A stretch of DNA of 52,866 bases from contig JAADVB010000125.1 of assembly GCA_023334545.1 (NCBI GenBank), positions 1-52,866 of the forward strand, written 5' to 3'. Within the stretch, counting starts at the first letter, position 1. Every line of letters starts with the position of its first letter. The DNA is from Salisapilia sapeloensis. Its lineage: Eukaryota; Oomycota; Peronosporomycetes; Peronosporales; Salisapiliaceae. Positions 24,301 to 31,551 of the stretch are shown one piece after another. Under the pieces are notes generated by a model. The model searched no databases. It was not told where the DNA came from and worked only from the letters and a program-made list of their open reading frames with translations. The position numbers and the translations under genes were made by a program.

Positions 24301-27300
24301 AATGCTGCAGAAGAGTTTTGAAGCCTTATGGAAATCATCACGCCCGAAGAAAATTTCTGCGAATGCAAGAGATGTGGAAGACACAATCCTATCTGCCATG
24401 ACTAGTGGACACGTTCTGTTGCTCATGGATGTCGAACCTTCACACTTCATGCTCAATCATGCGCTTCTCAGCGATGCTATTGCATGGAAAACGAAGAATT
24501 ATGATGGAGACGTATACTTGAAACGTACTGTTAATGATGCTGAAAATGCCCAAGACAACACTATTCTAGTTAACAAATCCTTTCGCCTCATACTCACCTC
24601 TTATATGCGTCTGGATACCTTTGGTGAATTACTTGGTGACATTCCCATTATATCAGCAGATCTGCCAAGCTGCCAAGCCAGTATGGAAATAATGGATAGG
24701 CTTTGGGCTAAAGGCAAAGATATTGCGAGTATGCAAGTTCGCGAAAGTCTAAATTCGTACAGTATTCACGACGCTAAATGGAAAGAGATTTATGCGGAAG
24801 TTGGCTTCAAAGTTGAGGCAGTGAGTATGTCGAAAACATATTCACTGTTAGAGATAGTAGATGTTTGTGAACATTATAAACGACTCGTGGATCTGGAGGT
24901 GGTTTGCACAAGGGAGCGCACTGATATTGAAGTCCAGCTACAATCTTTCGATTCAAAGTTACCGATGGCAAAGCTTGGTCAATCTTTGTTTTGTGGTATG
25001 TCATGCAACTTCCAGACAACCTCGAATGGGGATGAGGGTAGACTCTCCTTTGGAGCATTTTTAGAGCTCTTTGTTTCCACTGTCTCTGATGTATTGGCTG
25101 CATCAAAAGATGACCATGGTGCAGAAACGAATATGCAGCAAGATCATGGTTATGGCATATCTTTAAGTGATAAGCTAGGACTGACATTGCGCAGACGTCG
25201 GTCTAAAGCAGAAAGTATGTCTGCTTTAAAGCTTCAAGTACTGGAAAGGATGCTACGATCCTTGTACTTTCTAGTACACGATTCTGCTCATTGGTGCCAT
25301 CTTTTGCTTTACGTCGTACAAGAACTCGAGCAGAAACCTAGAGGAAGTGTCCTCTTTAACCTCACAGACTTACGTGATGAAATTCGGCTCGAAAAATGTG
25401 CTTCGGAAGGCAAATTGAACGCTGATGAAAGTTATGACGACAGTTTAAGCTTCAGAGCATTGTGTATCTTAAAGCAACTAGAGATCATTCTGGGCAAAAA
25501 AACCTCTTTCAAAATACTTCAGAGCGATGTCAGCGACATGGAACTAATTGCTGCGGTTGTACATGATGACAAGCAGGCATCCGATGAGTTAATAAATCCA
25601 TTGCTGGACGATGTCCAGTCGCGCTGGGAGCGCGTATGCATTGCATTATGCATCCGTCCTACGATCGTGCAACCATTGTGTTTTGAGATACTGTCCGTTC
25701 ATGGAATAAGGCTGCATGATTTGTGCTTCACAATTTCCCAGCTTCCATTGCATGAAGCTATGCAACTCTTCCCTGCTACGATGGCAACTATGCTGGTTTC
25801 AAAGGCTAAAGCAAGTAGCTTTTCATTTGCAGCAAATTTATTCTTTCACACGACTAACTCGAACAACACTCGTCTGCAAATTCTTCACTCACTCCTCTGC
25901 GATGAACAGCTGGGCATAAATGATTATCGGACTTGGTGTGACCACTTGGACATTATTTTGGAAGGAGCAGCCAAGTTGGTGTCCTCCAAGCAGCATATCA
26001 GGGACTTGGATAATGAAAAAGAAAGTTTGCTTCTGTATGATATAAAAGACGTGAAGACTGATGAATCATGGCAAGAGGTCTTTCAGTATGCATCTGAAGG
26101 ATTTGAAGCATTGAGAGAATCTCAAGAAGTTAATTGCGGCTTAGATTCAGCTCCGTTGGAAGGAGAGACGATCAGGCCTGATCTGTCGAGCGAGAAATGT
26201 GGCCGATGCATACTGTTGCACTCTACCGATTGCTCAGCCATTCCAAGTCACTTGCGAGAGCGCATCATATGTGCCCAACTTGAAAGAACACATACGGCTA
26301 TAACCAATTACTTTCAGCGTTGTTTGATGGTATCCATCCTACGACTTGCAACTTGTAGCTCGTTTGCAAGGCATTTCAATGCTCAAGAGAAAGATGTGAG
26401 TAAGTTGGAGCAAATTAGAGGCGGCGAAAACTCGGCATCTGATCGACGTACAGTCTGGTACAGTATAAGTGCTCTTGTGCTCGTACATTCACTGCTCACT
26501 CTTCGAAGAATCGCGTCACCACTTTTGCAAAACCGTTTGGAAGGTTTCAATGAATTTAGTGAATCCGAATCGCTGGTCTTAGCTATTAATGAGCTTATTT
26601 CGACAATGCAAAGCACAAAGTCTGGAGTAAGGAGCGCTTTAAAGATGAAGGAAAGGTTTTTGCATGCCGTTCAAGCGTCCTACGGAGTCAAAGCCAAATC
26701 CGAAACAGAAGCCCGCCTTATCGTACGGCTTGCAGACCAATGCTTCTCTCTCATGACATCAAAACTAAATGCTCGTCCTACTCACCACACCTTTTCACCA
26801 AAATTTCCTATCGTAAAAGCTGATAGCGTCAGTCCGTTGACACAGCGAGTTGCTACCGTGAAGACTGGCAGCATGAACTCATTGACATCAATTCCTCTTC
26901 AACCTTCACCTGCTACTCAACCGCTAAAGCAAAAGCCTCTAGGCATACCTCGACTTGGATCATTTGGCCGTGCATACTCAATTCGAAACCTGCACACACT
27001 GTCAGCGCTTGACTTTCCGATCGATAGCCTCGAAAATGGACCGGAGACACCAGGTGAATGGCTAGAATTGTGGTGGGCGTACAGCACTTCGATCGATACG
27101 AATCTGGAAAAAAGAGTTCTCAGACTATTTGGTCTCTCTACGGTACAATTATCTCGTGCACGATGGGGTTCAAGCTCATTGGATGAAGAGGAAATGGTGC
27201 ACAAATTCATGTCAAGGGATTACCAGGGAACGGTCAATAGCAAACGTCCGCAAATGGTATACAATGATGTCGTCAAGGTGCTTGAAAGTATCATTGATCA

Positions 27301-28192
27301 TGAACTACCAAAGCCATCTATCGGGTCCGTACATGGAAAGTTGGATTCGAGTGAAGTGGAAAGAGCCCACCTACAACAACAGGAGAGGTATAACGGTGAA
27401 GTTTCTCATCTTGAAGCAAGTTTCACGCACTTGCTAAAAGCTCTTCAAGAAGGATACGAAGAAGCGAAGCATCAAATCATTACGAATGACGACACCAATG
27501 GGGATTTCGATGATATCTCTGTTCAACAAATTGCAGCATTTAACAGCCATTACCAAAAGGAACTGAAGGATGTGGAGCGTATACTGCGAAACAGAATCCC
27601 TCTTACAGTCACTACGGAGAAGACGAAATGGATGCAGACAGAATGGAATCTCCAGAACTTGTTGGTATATTATCAGTCGTGGGGCCTTATCTTAAACAAG
27701 CATGAAGAGATGGATACAAGCTATTTCCAATTCTATGCTCCGGCGTACAACTCTCCGTCTTGCTTGAGGCAGTTGATTGATACTGCCAAGCAAGAATATG
27801 CGAGTAAAAATGACATTAACTTGAGCTTATTCGATGTCAGCTATGAACTGCTTGTGCATGAGGGTGAAGAGGATTACGATGGAGTATTTGCACTCGTCCA
27901 TGGATTCTGTCTAGCTGGAGCGACGTGGTCAAGTACCTACCGACGCATAGAGATTGATACGTCGACAACGAGTAACAGTCGAGGGAAACCTGTACAGCTA
28001 GTCTGTCGACTGCTTCCTCAAGACAAAGCTCAACAATCGCATGGAGTCGTGCTGTCACGTATCGAACTTGTGCCTCGAATTTGGCAAAATGAAGACTATA
28101 TTAGCTTTGAGCTTCCGATCGACTCTCAAAGTCTCAAGACCGCTCCTTTCGCGACGTCGTATTTGACATGTGACATACCAGCAAAATACTAA
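12343..28192 (+). CDS. divergent axonemal-type dynein heavy chain, about 5074 aa
   Basis: The exons are 12343-12727, 12781-12917, 12974-13164, 13228-13450, 13505-14995, 15071-15319, 15383-15610, 15684-17048, 17114-17335, 17399-21760 and 21821-28192. Every join has GT-AG ends and keeps frame (15225 nt). The N-terminus has the inner-arm-type YNPYDIALISH and CDYYTIS blocks. The linker (about residues 860-1380) shows LRNEHITLHHWSKM. Nucleotide-binding loops are AAA1 GPKGSGKA (about 1666), AAA2 GIHRSGKST (about 1968) with Walker B VIFDGDLNSTW (about 2071), AAA3 GDSRSMKTT (about 2379) and AAA4 GTHGSGRE (about 2973). Stalk coiled coils flank a microtubule-binding domain starting NPPALVCLVLEAVC (about 3440). 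AAA1 is abnormal: its P-loop ends in Ala, and the usual DEFNR Walker B is replaced by ARLQAW. AAA3 has lost its P-loop Gly, and the C-terminal domain is poorly conserved. The protein is larger than the usual 4000-4600 residues. An alternative 5' end with small exons from 12064 is possible. It may be a DNAH6/DNAH14-type relative, but the subtype is unsure. Confidence 0.85.
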
Positions 28193-28858
28193 CACGCTAG
28201 ATTTGCTATGATCGATCATTTTCTTTATTTATTCCAATTAACGTTAATGTTTCCTCGAAACTTCGCGTGGAAACGACAAACAATCGATTAACTATTTGCC
28301 TGATCAAGCACGAAAAGCTCCGAAGCCGGAACGTCCCACCGGAATGTACAGCATAAGGCAAAGTACTAGACGGCAAACATTGGTGGGTGCGCCGACCACT
28401 CGGCATCGAATAGCTTAGATGTTCATCGGCTTTGGCATCCGGATCGGCTTTTGGTCCGACGCCAACGGGCTCTTGCCTGGTGATCGAACTTGGCTAGAAG
28501 CTTTCGGTGTCGTCGCCGGTGTCGTCGTGTAGTTATCGTTGTTTTTCGATGTATTTTCCATGTCTTAGCGTTGTTTTTCTTGTCTCTGGAGAAAGTCTGG
28601 AAGCTGGGTGCGCGGTCCGAGGCAAATTCGTAAATGAACTGAACGTCGTCGAGTGGCATGTGTCGATTCACAGTACATGAAGAAAGCGAAAAGAATAGCG
28701 AATATTTGCTAAAACAAAGCTTTTACGATGCTAATCCAAGTATCGAAACTTCAAGAACGTCGGTCTATCGAATCCACAAAAGTTGACATTCAAAACGCAA
28801 AAGTCAACAAACAAACTGCCCATAGGAACACAAAACACAAAAGCATCCAGGTAGAACG
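28193..28858. other. intergenic region with a possible 48-aa minus-strand frame
   Basis: About 670 nt follow the dynein stop. A minus-strand frame from ATG at 28561 to TAA at 28415 encodes 48 residues, Ser/Thr/Pro-rich at first and basic at the end (SPLASDQKPIRMPKPMNI). Its codons look protein-like, but it overlaps other open frames (28423-28671 minus), has no clear splice partner and matches nothing I know. The remaining sequence should hold the dynein polyadenylation site (TTTATTTATT near 28224 is AT-rich) and the promoter of the small gene starting at 28859. Confidence 0.3.
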
Positions 28859-29419
28859 ATGGAGCAAATTGTGCAAATGCAAGATGATATTCACAAGCTC
28901 AAGAAGATGATGGACGCTGTCTTCGAGAAAATGTACTCCTCTAATACTCTACCGAAGTAGTTGTATGACAAGAGTTGTTGAATCGCGATGTGGTTGCTTG
29001 AATGGTAGTGAACAACACACATCCGACTCGCCATATAGTGCAGCAGACGCATACGGTATCCTTTTCTCAATCATACCTCCATATAGGTGCAGTATCATAA
29101 ATAGTATCTACAGGTGACAAAGATCGGATTGTCGAGATGCTCAACCGCCTCAGCTCCAAAGTACATCTTCTCAATAGCCTACTAGCTCCCTGCTTTCTAA
29201 CAGCCCACTTAGATGGCAGACGCAGACATGTCCAACCTAACGGCTGAGCCACTCAAAGACGCCACTGCAGCTGATATAGCTGTATGTATCTCTTAAATCC
29301 CCATGTTTCTATCATCCTAACACTCTCTCCAGGAGCTTAAACGCAAGATCGAAACGACTGAAACAGAACGACAGCACCTCCATCGTCGAGCCGGTGCGTC
29401 TTTCAAAGGTCTACAGTAA
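28859..29419 (+). CDS. small five-exon helical protein, 115 aa
   Basis: The exons are 28859-28956, 29009-29055, 29114-29160, 29213-29281 and 29333-29419. The introns are 52, 58, 52 and 51 nt, all GT-AG, with phases 2, 1, 0 and 0. Every join preserves frame and total coding length is 348 nt. All exons are shorter than 100 nt, so none appears as a long open frame. The product begins MEQIVQMQDDIHKLKKMMDA, a strong amphipathic helix or coiled coil. A short linker follows (SDSPYSAADAYGDKD), then a second helix (RIVEMLNRLSSKMADADMS), and a basic C-terminal helix (ELKRKIETTETERQHLHRRA). The size and two-helix layout recall small subunits of assemblies such as Mediator or prefoldin-like complexes, but I cannot assign it. 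The stop lies 31 nt from the convergent stop of the module-repeat gene. Confidence 0.6.
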
Positions 29420-29450
29420 GATACCCAAAGACAAATCCATTTTCGTTTTC

Positions 29451-31286
29451 TTATGCAAACGCAAACTCTTGACTCTCTGGCCAAATGTCTTGCGTCAGCT
29501 CCTGTTCTTCCTGCAGCTCCAGCGCTCTCGAAGCATTCGCAATCACATCCACCTTTTGCTTCTTCGGAGTCGGCTCTGCGTCACTGCTCTCCTGACTTCG
29601 CGAAATGGCTACTTGGGCACACTCTTCATCATACTCGGCTTGCAATTCTTCTGCCAGTTGATCCCAAATACCTTCTCGTTGCAGATAGAACTGCAAGTCT
29701 GCTTCGCTCTGGAACCAGTCTTCCCCCAGCACACTCTTACGTGTCGCGCCTGGCTTGAAGTAGTCGTATTCGAATCGACCTGGCTCATACCGCCATCCAC
29801 GTCGCACTAACATGTTCACAGCGATGCCGTTGGTCAATTGACGTGTCTGAGCTTCCACCAGACTAGCTGATCGCTTGCGTTGGACAGGTTCCTCCACCTT
29901 TTTCTCTATCTTGGCCTTGGGTTTCGTGCTTTTCACGTGTTTCTTGGCAGATTTAGGGGCAGGCTTAGATGCAGGTGTGTCCTGTCCAGACGCAGCGTCC
30001 TCTCTGGTAAAAGTAAACTCAGCAGGTTCATTCTTCATAGCTTCCTTCTTGACAGATTTCTTCTTGAGAGCTTCACGTCGTTTCTTATCGTCCAACCGAC
30101 GTTTAGTGCGTCCAAGATGCTTTTCAAATTCATCTGCTTCCATCTCATGGATCATATCGTCATGCTCTTGCTTGAGCTCTTCCCTCACGCGAGCCCAGAC
30201 TCCAGACTCTTTCAAGTAATTTTCCAACGCGACAGACGATTTAAAGTAGTTTTCACCTTCCTTTTGGTTGGACGTATCGTACGTCGGGGAAAAGTAGTCG
30301 TACTCGAACATACCTGGCTTGTGAGTCCATCCTTCTTCCTGTAGTTTATCATAGACGCGTCCGAATTTACATTCAAACGTTGGACCTTCGTACTTGAAGG
30401 TGGAAATAGCCACTTGATATGGATCCTCGTTATCTGTTTTCTTCGGTGCTTTCTTCTTCGCGTGGATCTTTTTATCCGCACTCGCTGTCTTGTATGGAGG
30501 CGTGATGAGGTCTTTTGTCGAAGCCGGAGATGGTGTATTAAAGATCTTCTTCCTTGCCTTCGACGTAGGTTTCTCTGTCTTTTTACTTAGTTTAGAAAAA
30601 TCGAGCTTCTGACGACCGTCAGCAGAGTCGCCGAGGTCAATGATGATCTTTTCATTCGCTAAACAACGACCGATGGTACACGCGACGCTCGTGAACATCG
30701 TTTCGTTCGGAATGAGTTGCGTAAATGGCGTATTCGGTTGGACAAACACTGTTTCCTGACCGAGCGCCATGGACGTCCAGTGAAAGTATTTTTGAGCAAT
30801 GTGCCATAGTCGATCCCACACTTGACGATCCTTTTCCTCTTGCTCCATCGCTTTCGAAGGATGCTTCGAAGCATCTTCCGCTGAAGTATAGAGGAATTTC
30901 CAACATGCATGCTCCTTACTTTCAAAGGTATTAATGTTCGGACGCAAGTCTTGGAACGTAGTGCCTGGCATGAGGCAGTAGGTAGCATCTGGACTCTCTA
31001 ACAAGTTCCATCCGCGGTTCTGAAGGACTTCCCAGATCAAGTCAAAGGATGTTTCGAATCTCTTTTTCGCCGATAAAGGACCTTCCGGAGACGATTGCAC
31101 CGATGTATTCTCCTTTTCTACCTCCTTTTCCCCTCCCTCTTCTACCACTGGTTCCTCTGCTTCATACTCGACGACTTGTGTGTTGGATAGCTGAATGTCA
31201 TCCATGGCATCCGCTCCAGATGAGACGAAGGCATCTGGATTAAAGTCAATATGTTGTTCAGACGATGGAGTATCTATCTCTGTCAT
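29451..31286 (-). CDS. module-repeat protein paired with the CDC6-like gene, about 611 aa
   Basis: This is one exon. The start at 31286 (MTEIDTPSSEQ) is preferred; an in-frame ATG at 31397 would add 37 residues. The protein has four copies of a module of about 60 residues, pairwise different: a Trp or Gly-Trp block, an aromatic Pro stretch, a Gly/Asn-xx-F block and a helix. Landmarks are LWEVLQNRGWNLLE-type sequence in copy 1 (IWEVLQNRGW), LWHIAQKYFHW in copy 2, KLQEEGWTHKPGMFEYDYF in copy 3 and LVRRGWRYEPGRFEYDYF in copy 4. Long Lys-rich linkers between them (SKARKKI, KKAPKKTD, KKRREALKKKSVKKEA) suggest a nuclear, chromatin-associated protein. The same module occurs three times in the divergent CDC6-like neighbour. 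The function of the module is unknown to me; it seems expanded in oomycetes (from memory, not checked). Confidence 0.75.
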   Translation of the reverse strand: MTEIDTPSSEQHIDFNPDAFVSSGADAMDDIQLSNTQVVEYEAEEPVVEEGGEKEVEKENTSVQSSPEGPLSAKKRFETSFDLIWEVLQNRGWNLLESPDATYCLMPGTTFQDLRPNINTFESKEHACWKFLYTSAEDASKHPSKAMEQEEKDRQVWDRLWHIAQKYFHWTSMALGQETVFVQPNTPFTQLIPNETMFTSVACTIGRCLANEKIIIDLGDSADGRQKLDFSKLSKKTEKPTSKARKKIFNTPSPASTKDLITPPYKTASADKKIHAKKKAPKKTDNEDPYQVAISTFKYEGPTFECKFGRVYDKLQEEGWTHKPGMFEYDYFSPTYDTSNQKEGENYFKSSVALENYLKESGVWARVREELKQEHDDMIHEMEADEFEKHLGRTKRRLDDKKRREALKKKSVKKEAMKNEPAEFTFTREDAASGQDTPASKPAPKSAKKHVKSTKPKAKIEKKVEEPVQRKRSASLVEAQTRQLTNGIAVNMLVRRGWRYEPGRFEYDYFKPGATRKSVLGEDWFQSEADLQFYLQREGIWDQLAEELQAEYDEECAQVAISRSQESSDAEPTPKKQKVDVIANASRALELQEEQELTQDIWPESQEFAFA

Positions 31287-31488
31287 ATTCCCTACTCTTT
31301 CTACACCTCCAAGTACGAGTACACTCGATGTACTCAGCTCTAGAAAATTTAAATGGTGCTCCTCGCGCTTTTTGTCCGCTTTTGTCGTTCCCACCAAACG
31401 ATATGATTCGTAGATATTCTAAAACGTAGAATAAGAGTGGTAGAAATACAGGATAAGAAATGTAACTGATATTAAAAGTGATAAGCTC

Positions 31489-31499
31489 TTCCCGCCAAA
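31489..31499. promoter_or_regulatory. E2F-like site 1
   Basis: TTCCCGCCAAA is a full match, in reverse orientation, to the E2F/DP consensus TTTSSCGC (here TTTGGCGGGAA). It lies 53 nt upstream of the CDC6-like ATG. E2F/DP control of CDC6 and ORC1 at the G1/S transition is well known in animals and plants; its use here is inference. Confidence 0.6.
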
Positions 31500-31514
31500 A
31501 CGTTGAAAAAGGAA

Positions 31515-31524
31515 GCGCCAAAAA
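31515..31524. promoter_or_regulatory. E2F-like site 2
   Basis: GCGCCAAAAA reads TTTTTGGCGC on the minus strand and matches TTTSSCGC. It lies 16 nt from the first site and 28 nt upstream of the CDC6-like ATG. Two closely spaced sites in the same orientation are less likely by chance than one. Confidence 0.55.
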
Positions 31525-31551
31525 CCATTTTCCGATCGACTTCGAGACACG

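Larger units (their letters stand above)
31287..31551. promoter_or_regulatory. bidirectional promoter of the module-repeat and CDC6-like genes
   Basis: About 155-265 nt separate the two divergent coding starts, depending on which ATG the minus-strand gene uses. The region holds two E2F-type sites (listed separately) near the plus-strand gene. It also holds a CCATTTTCC element at 31525-31533, just upstream of the plus ATG, and ACCATTTAAATTTTC on the minus strand near 31342-31356. Both of the latter resemble oomycete initiator/flanking elements. Co-regulation of the two genes is an inference from the shared space. Confidence 0.5.

Noticed and set aside
29453-30344. Several plus-strand open frames of 100-154 codons
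   Set aside because: They are antisense to Lys/Glu-rich linkers of the module-repeat gene, which creates long Phe/Leu/Ser frames without stops.
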